DNA of 14,399 bases from Rhodospirillaceae bacterium. Its GTDB lineage: Bacteria; Pseudomonadota; Alphaproteobacteria; Dongiales; Dongiaceae. Numbering within the stretch: the first letter of the stretch is position 1; the number at the start of each line of letters is the position of its first letter. A model generated the notes under the pieces. That model was not told where the DNA came from. It did not search any database and was given only the letters and a program-made list of their open reading frames with translations. This document shows, in pieces, positions 6,589 to 13,075 of the stretch. A program made the position numbers and the translations under genes. The stretch lies in the NCBI GenBank assembly GCA_016794075.1, contig JAEUKU010000438.1, positions 1 to 14,399 on the forward strand, written 5' to 3'.

Positions 6589-7652
6589 CAGTCGCTCACC
6601 AGGATGCTGTCGCGCGCGTTCCAGCCGACCAGCACCTCCGTATCCAGCCGCCCGGTCAGCGCCTGCTGGCGCAGCCTTTCGGCGATGAACACCCGCTCGC
6701 CAACGCGCACCTGGTACTGGATGCGCGAGCCCAGCGCATATTCGTTGTAGAGCGTGCCGGTCAATACGTTCTCCGCCTCGTCGCGCCGGTCGAGCACGCG
6801 CAGCGATTCCGGCCGCACCACCAGGTGGCCGTTGCTGAAGCCCGTGGGGACCGCGGGCGGCAGGAATTCCGCGCCCAGCTCGTCCGAGACCAGCCGGCCG
6901 CCATTCAGCCGCACCGGCATGATGTTCACATCGCCGATGAACTCGGAGACGAACTTGCTGTTGGGCGCGGTGTAGATCTCGTTGGGCGTGCCGACCTGAA
7001 CCATGTGGCCGAGGCGCATGACGCCGATGCGGTCGCTCATCACCATCGCCTCCTCGAGGCTGTGGGTGATGTATACGAAGGTCTTTCCAGTCTCGCGGTG
7101 GATGTCCTTCAGCTCCTTCTCCAGCGTCTTGCGGAGCTTGTAGTCGATGGCCGAGAGCGGCTCGTCGAAGAACAGGATGTCCGGGTTGTAGGCGAGCGCC
7201 CGGGCCAGCGCCACGCGCTGCCGCTCGCCGCCCGAGCATTTGGTGACGTTCTTGCCGTAATAGCTCTCCGGCAGGCGCAGCTGCGCCATCAATTGCAGCG
7301 CGCGCGCCTTGCGCTCCGCCGCCGGCACGTCGCGGATCTTCAGCGGGAACTCGATGTTCTGCCCGACCGTGCGGTGCGGGAACAGCGCCAGGGACTGGAA
7401 CACCATGCAGGTCGGCCGCTTGTTGGCCGGCAGGTCGTTCACCCGTTGGCCGCGCAGCAGGATGTCGCCGGCGCTGGGCGATTCGAGCCCGGCCAGCATG
7501 CGCAGCATCGTGGTCTTGCCGCTGCCCGACGGGCCGACGATGGTGAAGAACTCGCCCTCGGCGATCGTGAGGTCGATGCCGTGCACCGCGGTGAAGGTGC
7601 CAAAGGTCTTGGTGATCCCGCGGAGTTCGAGAACGGGGGAACGAGTGGTCAT
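6588..7652 (-). CDS. ABC transporter ATP-binding protein, polyamine type (PotA-like)
   Basis: A 354-residue ATPase. Walker A GPSGSGKT is at 40-47, the Q-loop Gln at 86, the signature CSGGERQR at 139-146, Walker B ILFFDEP at 159-165, and the switch His at 197 (ITHSLEEA). Residues about 240-350 form the TOBE-type regulatory domain of importers such as PotA and MalK. Two small departures from the family norm are seen: the signature starts with Cys instead of Leu, and the D-loop is SAID instead of SALD. Both are conservative and the enzyme should be active. The start ATG 7652 has no good ribosome site, and a large hairpin lies in the 123-bp gap after the binding-protein gene. This suggests lower expression of the ATPase and permeases than of the binding protein. 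Confidence 0.94.
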   Translation of the reverse strand: MTTRSPVLELRGITKTFGTFTAVHGIDLTIAEGEFFTIVGPSGSGKTTMLRMLAGLESPSAGDILLRGQRVNDLPANKRPTCMVFQSLALFPHRTVGQNIEFPLKIRDVPAAERKARALQLMAQLRLPESYYGKNVTKCSGGERQRVALARALAYNPDILFFDEPLSAIDYKLRKTLEKELKDIHRETGKTFVYITHSLEEAMVMSDRIGVMRLGHMVQVGTPNEIYTAPNSKFVSEFIGDVNIMPVRLNGGRLVSDELGAEFLPPAVPTGFSNGHLVVRPESLRVLDRRDEAENVLTGTLYNEYALGSRIQYQVRVGERVFIAERLRQQALTGRLDTEVLVGWNARDSILVSD

Positions 7653-7688
7653 AAGCTGCGCAACCGAGCCAGTGGGGTGTAAAGCATC

Positions 7689-7769
7689 CCAGTTGAATGA
7701 ATCGGGGCTCTTCCGCTGATCCTGGCTCGCTGCGCCACGAAAGAGCCCCGATTGGTTATTTCAACCTGG
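7689..7769 (-). terminator. Intra-operon stem-loop between binding-protein and ATPase genes
   Basis: AATCGGGGCTCTT (7700-7712) and AAGAGCCCCGATT (7741-7753) are perfect 13-bp complements. Outside them CCAGTTGAA (7689-7697) pairs with TTCAACCTGG (7760-7769) apart from one extra C. The 28-bp loop is long and no T-run is present, so partial termination or 3'-end protection of the binding-protein mRNA is more likely than full termination. Such hairpins after binding-protein genes are known, as in malE-malF of enterobacteria. Confidence 0.6.
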
Positions 7770-7775
7770 CGGCGA

Positions 7776-8939
7776 TCAGCCGCCGGAGACCTCGCGCTTG
7801 GCTGCGGTCATGATGTCGAGCAACCGGTCGTAATCCGGCACGATATCGTATTCGACCGAGCGCGCCATCTCTTCCTCCAGGCTGTCCCACTGGATGATGT
7901 CCAGTTCTTCCGCGGTGAAGAGCTTGAAGCAATCCGGGTTGCCCATCTGGGCGACCGGATTGAAGGTGCCCTCGGCGAAGGCGACGGTATGCGACATCTC
8001 CGGGTCTTGCACGTATTCCAGGAACTGCTCGGCGAGCGGCGAGACGTCCGGGTTGTTGACCACCGAGGTGATCTCGATCCACGAGATGCCGCCCTTGCCG
8101 CCGGCAAGCGGGCCCTTGTTGGGCGTGATCGCGCGGATGTTGAGGGCGCCGTCGGCGCGGGCCGGAGAGCAGCTGTAGGTGCCACCGGTCAGGTAGAAGT
8201 CGATGTCGCCCGAGACCAGCAGCTGGTTCATCGTGGCGAGATCGCCGACCACCTTGGCGTTCTTGAACACCTTCTTGGCGGTTGCCGTGTAGCGGGCCAC
8301 CTCCTCGTCGGTGTGCTCCTTGAACGGGTCGAAGCCGGAGATGCAGCAGAGATCGAACACGTTCCAGTCGTCCGATTCCTGCACGCCGTATTTGCCGGCA
8401 TTGGCATCGTCGTTCCACAGATCCCAGCCCTGGTCCTCGGCGCTGGCGCGGCTGATCTTGTCGGTGTTGACGACGAAGCTGTAGGGCCCGAAGCGCTGGG
8501 CCATGCCGATGAGGTCCTTGCCGCTGTCATCCAGCGACCACTGATAGGGCGGCTTGAAGGCCGGCAGCATCTTCTCGAAATAGGGCTCCATCTTGGCCCG
8601 GTCGAGCGGCTTGATCAGCTTTTCGGGCCACATGATCTTGCGGGCCCAGGGATTGTTGACGTTAATCAGGTCCCAGACGTTGATCTCGCCTGCGCGCAGG
8701 CGGTTGATCATGGTGGGGTCGTTGGTGAGCGATTCCGCCTTCACCGTGGCGCCGGTCTGCTGACGGAACGGGTCCAGCACCTGGGCCGAGTTGTAGCCTT
8801 CCCAGCACAGGATGTTCAGTTCCTTGGAGCGATCCGCAAAGGCGCTGCGGATGCCGAGCGTCCCGCCGGCGGCGAAGGCCGCGGCCATGGCGGTCGATTG
8901 CTGCATGAAGTTGCGGCGCGATTGTCCGAATTTATTCAT
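7776..8939 (-). CDS. Tat-exported periplasmic binding protein of a polyamine-type ABC importer
   Basis: A 387-residue extracellular solute-binding protein (PotD/PotF-like family 1). The N-terminus has a Tat signal with SRRNFM at 7-12, a hydrophobic Ala-rich stretch, and a likely cut after AFA at 35. The mature part starts ELNILCWEGYN, where the Trp/Tyr pair matches the position of aromatic polyamine-box residues in PotD and PotF. Tat export suggests folding before secretion, perhaps around a cofactor or disulfide; CC at about 198-199 (FDLCCISG) is notable. Start ATG 8939 is chosen because GGAGAGGGG lies just upstream and the Tat motif follows directly; the frame is open to 9002. It is the first gene of the operon, with operator B 167 bp upstream. 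The ligand is probably cationic or an amino compound, from family knowledge only. Confidence 0.92.
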   Translation of the reverse strand: MNKFGQSRRNFMQQSTAMAAAFAAGGTLGIRSAFADRSKELNILCWEGYNSAQVLDPFRQQTGATVKAESLTNDPTMINRLRAGEINVWDLINVNNPWARKIMWPEKLIKPLDRAKMEPYFEKMLPAFKPPYQWSLDDSGKDLIGMAQRFGPYSFVVNTDKISRASAEDQGWDLWNDDANAGKYGVQESDDWNVFDLCCISGFDPFKEHTDEEVARYTATAKKVFKNAKVVGDLATMNQLLVSGDIDFYLTGGTYSCSPARADGALNIRAITPNKGPLAGGKGGISWIEITSVVNNPDVSPLAEQFLEYVQDPEMSHTVAFAEGTFNPVAQMGNPDCFKLFTAEELDIIQWDSLEEEMARSVEYDIVPDYDRLLDIMTAAKREVSGG

Positions 8940-9076
8940 TGCCCCTCTCCCGGTCGTTGGGGTCACAGCCCGGGTCAAGGCCCGGTGATCTGCGCCCGGC
9001 ATGCCTCACGTTTTTTCTGAGCGGGCATTCCAGCGCAACACGTGCCCGCGGGCAAGCGGAACCGGAGGCTCCGCAC

Positions 9077-9105
9077 CCATTAGGAGCCTATGGGGCGCGG
9101 GCCAA
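9077..9105 (-). promoter_or_regulatory. Candidate promoter of the transporter operon
   Basis: On the minus strand TTGGCC (complement of 9100-9105) is followed after exactly 17 bp by TAATGG (complement of 9077-9082). The -35 box directly touches the near half-site of operator B (9106-9117), which is the layout expected for an AraC-type activator contacting RNA polymerase. The implied leader to ATG 8939 is about 130 bases. The -10 box is a poor match, so this is tentative. Confidence 0.35.
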
Positions 9106-9138
9106 CCGTTCTTGACATCTGCCGCCCCGGTTTTGACA
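9106..9138 (-). promoter_or_regulatory. Operator site B: best copy of the 21-bp direct repeat
   Basis: On the plus strand the half-sites are CCGTTCTTGACA (9106-9117) and CCGGTTTTGACA (9127-9138), which differ at only two of twelve positions and are exactly 21 bp apart. Read toward the transporter operon the half-site is TGTCAARAMCGG. It is the best-matched pair of the three copies (1289-1321, 9106-9138, 12919-12951). It lies between the amidotransferase stop (9158) and the binding-protein start (8939). The proposed binder is the AraC-type regulator at 1418-2479. Confidence 0.62.
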
Positions 9139-9157
9139 GGCGCCGAAACGGGTTAGG

Positions 9158-9892
9158 TCAGGCTTCGGCGAGCTTCATCCAGCCCCTGACCAGGGTCCGG
9201 CAGAGCCGCCGGTGGCTGGCAAAGGAATCCTGGAACTGGCGGTCGAGGTCGGTCAGCAGGCGCGGTTCGGCATCGGTGAAGGCACGGCCGAACTTGCGCA
9301 CCCAGTCGCGGACGATGTCGATGGTGACCTCGGGGTGGAATTGGGTGGCGTAGACCCTGGCGCCGATGCGATAGGCCTGGATCGGGCAGGCGCCGCCGGT
9401 CGCCAGGGGCACGGCGCCGGGAATGCCGCGCACCGCCTCGAAATGGTTCTGGAACGAGGTGATCTCCGGCCCCAGCCCGGCGAAGAGCGGGTCGGCCCCG
9501 CCCTCCGGCGTCAGGCGCATGGTGTAGAAGCCGGATTCGAAGCTTTCCATGCGGTAGACCTCGCCGCCATAGGCGCGCGCGATCATCTGCGCGCCCAGGC
9601 AGATGCCCAGCACCGGCCGCCCGGCGGCGTCGAATGCCCGCAGGAGCGCCATGGTCTCGGCCAGGAATGAATGCTCGTCGACGTCGTTGGCGCTCATCGG
9701 CCCGCCGAGCACGACGAGGCCGGCATAATCGCCCGGCTCCCGCGGCACGCCAGGATAGGCGAAGGGCGCGTGGGTCGCATGGCCTTCGACCGGAAAGATC
9801 GTGTCATAGGCCGCGCCGGCCTCGAGCAGCGTCTCGCCGATCAGGCCGGAAGGCGAGGTGCCCTCCGGGGCGATGATGAGGTAGCGGCGCAT
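9158..9892 (-). CDS. Class I glutamine amidotransferase-like protein (stand-alone GATase1)
   Basis: A 244-residue protein resembling the glutaminase half of GMP synthase. The nucleophile elbow GICLGAQ gives Cys98. His186 and Glu188 in TQFHPEV complete the triad, and GGPMS (63-67) forms the oxyanion region. The triad is intact, so hydrolysis of glutamine or a gamma-glutamyl amide is possible. No synthetase domain is attached. Such stand-alone proteins are usually misnamed GMP synthase. In an amine-catabolism setting, removal of a gamma-glutamyl group is one possibility, but no gamma-glutamyl-amine synthetase is in the window. It lies 172 bp downstream of the dehydratase small subunit on the same strand, with a hairpin repeat between, and may or may not be in that operon. 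The ATG at 9892 has no clear ribosome site. Confidence 0.88.
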   Translation of the reverse strand: MRRYLIIAPEGTSPSGLIGETLLEAGAAYDTIFPVEGHATHAPFAYPGVPREPGDYAGLVVLGGPMSANDVDEHSFLAETMALLRAFDAAGRPVLGICLGAQMIARAYGGEVYRMESFESGFYTMRLTPEGGADPLFAGLGPEITSFQNHFEAVRGIPGAVPLATGGACPIQAYRIGARVYATQFHPEVTIDIVRDWVRKFGRAFTDAEPRLLTDLDRQFQDSFASHRRLCRTLVRGWMKLAEA

Positions 9893-9953
9893 GGGGGATT
9901 GGTGCTCAAGGGTGGATCGCGTAGTGACTGCACTTCAGCAGAAAACTCAACCT

Positions 9954-10045
9954 CCGTCATCACCGGGCTTGTCCCGGTGATTCATCGTGCGTTGATGCCG
10001 GCTTCGATATCGCATGGATTGCTGGGACAAGCCCGGCAATGACGG
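9954..10045. repeat. Inverted pair of CGTCAT...CCGGGCTTGTCCC hairpin repeats
   Basis: Two 30-bp units, 9954-9983 and the inverted 10016-10045, match at 24 of 30 positions when one is reversed. Each unit is itself a hairpin: TCACCGGG-CTTGT-CCCGGTGA on the left, and the right one reads (reversed) TTGCCGGG-CTTGT-CCCAGCAA. Most differences fall at paired stem positions and preserve pairing. The units belong to the same family as 3893-4082. They separate the dehydratase small-subunit gene from the amidotransferase gene. Confidence 0.7.
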
Positions 10046-10064
10046 TGCGCGGGAAGCAAGCATT

Positions 10065-10496
10065 CTAGAACCTCTTCGCGAACAGCCCCCGGCGCTCATA
10101 GACCTCGGCCGCTTCCTCGATGAAGGCGGCCATCTTCTCCGCCTTGTAGCTCTGTCGCAGCAATCTGGCGGCGTCGAGCAGATCGGCCTTGCCCTTGGCC
10201 CGTCCCGGCCGCAGCAATTCGTAGATGCTGAGGATGACGTCCTGCGGCACGTCGATGAGCTCGGCGGCGCGGTCGAAATTGCGCCCGAGGGTCGGGCGGC
10301 CGGCGGCGGTGGCGATCTCCGCCTGCTGGCGCAGGGCCTGCGGCGTGATGCGCAGGTCTTCCAGCGCCACCTCACCCGCCTCGATCGCCGCCAGGGTCAG
10401 TTCGGCGAGGGGCCGGCCCTTGCGCGTGCGCACCAGGTCCGGGCGTTTCTCCGCCAGCGGGTAGTCGGCGGTGCCGAGTTTCCTGCGCTCGCTCAC
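10065..10496 (-). CDS. Coenzyme-B12-dependent diol/glycerol dehydratase small subunit
   Basis: A 143-residue protein clearly matching PduE/DhaB3-type small subunits. YPLAEKRPDLVRT is at 12-24, ITPQALRQQAEIATAAGRP at 50-68, then NFDRAAELIDVPQDVILSIY and the end region FIEEAAEVYERR. It is about 30 residues shorter than PduE of Salmonella because the N-terminal helix that targets PduE to the Pdu microcompartment is absent; the conserved part starts almost at once. The start is a GTG (10494-10496) overlapping the TGA of the fused large/medium subunit gene (GTGA), with GGAGG nine bases upstream, so translation is coupled. It would complete the heterotrimer with the two chains fused in the upstream gene and act in the cytosol. 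Confidence 0.93.
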   Translation of the reverse strand: MSERRKLGTADYPLAEKRPDLVRTRKGRPLAELTLAAIEAGEVALEDLRITPQALRQQAEIATAAGRPTLGRNFDRAAELIDVPQDVILSIYELLRPGRAKGKADLLDAARLLRQSYKAEKMAAFIEEAAEVYERRGLFAKRF

Positions 10497-12823
10497 TGCG
10501 CCGCCTCCAGCAGAGAAATCTCGACGTTTTCCGGCGCCGCGCCATCCCGGGTCAACTCGGTTTCGATGGCGTAGATGAGCGCCACCTGGGCATGGAAGCG
10601 GGCGCCCATGGCCTCGCCCTTGGTCGGCACCACGACAGGCTCGGGGTGCTCGCCCAGCGCATAGGAAGCCGCGTTCTCGGCCAGGCGGCGATAATGCTCC
10701 AGCCTGGTGATCGGCGCGTTGGAGAAGAGTTCCAGATTGTGATGCGGCAGGCGGTCCCGCTGGTGAATGACCGCCGTGCCCTTGGCCTGGATGCCGATGC
10801 CGACGCCCGACCCGGCGAGGCGCGCGGCGCTCAACCCCAGGAACGAGGTGTCGGCCGTGTGATGCAGGCGCACGACGCGGGGCTTGCAGCCCTTGGCGCG
10901 GATGCCGGCGGTGAGTGCGTCGAGCACCGCCGAGAGCGGATGGCCGGCGAGCGTGCGGAAGATCTTGAGCCCGAAGGCCGGCGAGATACCGATCACCACT
11001 TCTTTCGCATCGGTGCCCGGCTGTGCCTCGCCCATGCTGCGGTACTGGATCAGACGGCTTTCGCCCTTGGCGTGGCGGCCTTCCGTCCGCAGCACCTCGT
11101 CGCGGTCGAGCACGTCGCGGATATTGGCGATCTCCTGGCGGCGCTGCGCGCTGAGGCGGTAGCCGGTGCCGGGGCCGAGATATTCGTTCGGGTCGTTCAC
11201 CGCGCTGATGATCTTGCCGTCGCGCACGATGGCGGAGGTCTGCAGGTAATCGCCGGAGACGCGCAGCTTGACCACGTTCAGCAGGTTCTGCGCCGCCTCG
11301 CGGAAGCCGCGTTTGGCCAGCGCCCGGATCACGTCGATCACGTTGATGCCGCGCGCCTTGATCGCCTCGCTGATGACGGCGACATCGCGCGGCATGTAGC
11401 TCTCGGTCTGCGCGGAGCCGGAGGCGGCGACCACGCTCGCCATCATGTCCGGCGTCGGCCGGCCGAGGTCGAGCTCCTCCAGCACCGCGGCGATCGCCTG
11501 CACCGCCTTGCTGCGCAATTCTATGATCTCGGTCTCGCCGACGGGCGTGAGCCCGCCATCGGCCTCGAAGTCGCGCTGCAGGACCAGGAAATCCTCCATC
11601 TCCTCGCCGTTCATCAGCGAAGGGTTGAAGGAATTGTCATAGGCGAGGATCGAACCGAAGCCGGAGCAGATCAGATCGGAGCCGGCGATGAGATAGGGCA
11701 GGATCTTGGCGCCGACGCGGATCTCCGATTCGGTCGCCGCCGCGTCGTTGCCCGAGGCGCATTCGAGGTCGAGCCAGACGGCGAGCAGATTCTCCGCCAT
11801 CAGCTCGCGCATGCCGCCCGGCACGGTACAGGTGATGGGCGCACCGTCGATGCCGCCGTTCTGCGTGCCCTGGACGCCCATGCCGCGCTGCAGGCAGAGG
11901 CAGCGCGCCTCGAGATAGAGCAGCGACTTGCTCTCGTGGAAGCCCATCAGCAGCTCGGAGCCGGCGCCGGAGGTGCAGCGCATCTTGATGCCGCGCGAGG
12001 CATAGGCGGTGGAGAGGAACGCCTTGGACCAGGGCGTGTCGTCGCCGTCGATGAAGGAGCGTTCGGTGCCGTAGACCGAGACCGTCTCGGCATAGGAGCT
12101 GAACCCCGCCATGCCGATCTGCAGCTCTTCGGCTTCCTCGCTCGAGCATTGGAACAGCGTGCCCCAGCGCCCGATCGCGGCGCCGACGGCGCAGGCGATG
12201 GCGTTGGACCAGGCGTTGCGCGCCACCCGCATGGTGGTCTCGATCTCGTCGAAGCCGAAGGCGACGGCGGTGGCGGCGTCGGCGGCCAGCTGCAGCGGGT
12301 CATCCTTGGCGTTGGTCACGTGGCCCTGGTTGCCCGGCGTGTGCCGCGCCCGCATCTTGGAATAGGCGAAGGCGATCTCGATGGCGCTCAGTTCGGCGAC
12401 GACCTCGGCGAGCTTGGCCGGCGTCATGCCGTGGGCGAGGCGCACCAGCTTGGCGCGCGGCACGTTCATGTCGACCAGCATCCGGGCGATCTCAGGCGAC
12501 GGGATCGCCATCGCCTCCAGCGCCACGTCGAGGTCCAGATGATGATGGGCGATGAAGATGTCGATCATGTCGAAATCGGCGGCGGCGATGCCGTCCATCG
12601 ACTTGACCTTGCCGCCGGCGATCTCCAGGCCGGGCTTGGGGTCATTGGGCGAGGAGAAGGCGGCGAAGCCGGCCGCGGCATCCTCGACCGCGAATCTGTC
12701 GAGCCGCAACGGCCGCTCGTCCCAATCGGCGAAGCGCCGCCAACGATTAACCTTGGGATTGACCTTGATCTGCGGAGCGCCCGCGGACGAGTTCGCGGAC
12801 GATCTCTGCGGCTTGTCCGACAT
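10493..12823 (-). CDS. Coenzyme-B12-dependent diol/glycerol-type dehydratase, large and medium subunits fused
   Basis: A 776-residue protein. Residues about 30-579 match the large subunit (PduC/PddA), including SPNDPKPGLEI at 58-68 and MRARHTP at 157-163. Residues about 606-776 match the medium subunit (PduD), including SPAFGLKIFRTLAG and GSGVGIGIQAKGTAVIHQ. A linker of about 25 residues replaces the PduD N-terminus with its microcompartment signal. Against Klebsiella oxytoca numbering (memory-based, constant offset 25) the active-site set is complete: Gln166, His168, Glu195, Glu246, Gln321, Asp360, Ser387. Pocket positions Ser301 and Gln336 are Asp326 and Ala361, so the substrate probably is not plain propanediol or glycerol. 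The reaction is radical dehydration of a vicinal diol-like compound to an aldehyde. ATG 12823 has an AGGAG ribosome site. The window holds no reactivase. Operator C is 96 bp upstream. Confidence 0.95.
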   Translation of the reverse strand: MSDKPQRSSANSSAGAPQIKVNPKVNRWRRFADWDERPLRLDRFAVEDAAAGFAAFSSPNDPKPGLEIAGGKVKSMDGIAAADFDMIDIFIAHHHLDLDVALEAMAIPSPEIARMLVDMNVPRAKLVRLAHGMTPAKLAEVVAELSAIEIAFAYSKMRARHTPGNQGHVTNAKDDPLQLAADAATAVAFGFDEIETTMRVARNAWSNAIACAVGAAIGRWGTLFQCSSEEAEELQIGMAGFSSYAETVSVYGTERSFIDGDDTPWSKAFLSTAYASRGIKMRCTSGAGSELLMGFHESKSLLYLEARCLCLQRGMGVQGTQNGGIDGAPITCTVPGGMRELMAENLLAVWLDLECASGNDAAATESEIRVGAKILPYLIAGSDLICSGFGSILAYDNSFNPSLMNGEEMEDFLVLQRDFEADGGLTPVGETEIIELRSKAVQAIAAVLEELDLGRPTPDMMASVVAASGSAQTESYMPRDVAVISEAIKARGINVIDVIRALAKRGFREAAQNLLNVVKLRVSGDYLQTSAIVRDGKIISAVNDPNEYLGPGTGYRLSAQRRQEIANIRDVLDRDEVLRTEGRHAKGESRLIQYRSMGEAQPGTDAKEVVIGISPAFGLKIFRTLAGHPLSAVLDALTAGIRAKGCKPRVVRLHHTADTSFLGLSAARLAGSGVGIGIQAKGTAVIHQRDRLPHHNLELFSNAPITRLEHYRRLAENAASYALGEHPEPVVVPTKGEAMGARFHAQVALIYAIETELTRDGAAPENVEISLLEAAQ

Positions 12824-12918
12824 CCCTGATCTCCTGCCCGGCGGGCTGGCCGATGCCCGCCGACGGCGCGCAGGCTAGTCCGCGCACCCCGTGAATGCAA
12901 TTGCACCAACCAGCCAGC

Positions 12919-12951
12919 CCTCGCTTGACCTTAGAGCGCCCGCTTTTGACC
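12919..12951 (-). promoter_or_regulatory. Operator site C: two TTGAC cores 21 bp apart, upstream of the dehydratase
   Basis: On the plus strand the half-sites are CCTCGCTTGACC (12919-12930) and CCGCTTTTGACC (12940-12951), with cores starting at 12925 and 12946. It lies 96 bp upstream of the dehydratase ATG and 125 bp upstream of the divergent cupin gene, so it could serve either. By analogy with sites A and B, which both precede minus-strand operons, the dehydratase is favoured. The 252-bp gap also holds the palindrome TGCAATTGCA (12896-12905). No good -10 box was found. Confidence 0.58.
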
Positions 12952-13075
12952 GCCGTTCTAGCGATACCGATTGGCGATAGCCCGGGGCTATGGAATCGAA
13001 GCCCCCTCGGCATTTCCGCCTAGGCGCCGTTGCGGCGATGGTGGGGCCCTTCCGCTCCCACAGAAAGGACCGATC

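Noticed and set aside
6589..7239. N-terminal extension of the first permease across the ATPase gene
   Set aside because: The translation there is Arg/Gly/Ala-rich nonsense in another frame of a well-conserved ATPase; the permease starts at ATG 6588 by a TGATG overlap.
10592..12829. A 745-codon open frame on the plus strand across the whole dehydratase gene
   Set aside because: It mirrors the real gene on the other strand. The minus-strand product matches diol dehydratase subunits with all active-site residues, while the plus-strand frame has low-complexity Asp/Gly/Ala/Arg/His-rich translation and no recognisable domain.
12896..12905. TGCAATTGCA palindrome as an operator
   Set aside because: A 10-bp palindrome occurs by chance often enough, and it has no second copy at the other co-regulated promoters.
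12824..13075. A cobalamin riboswitch before the dehydratase
   Set aside because: The leader is only about 100 bases from operator C to the start codon and no B12-box-like sequence was recognised; B12-dependent catabolic enzymes are also not normally repressed by B12.
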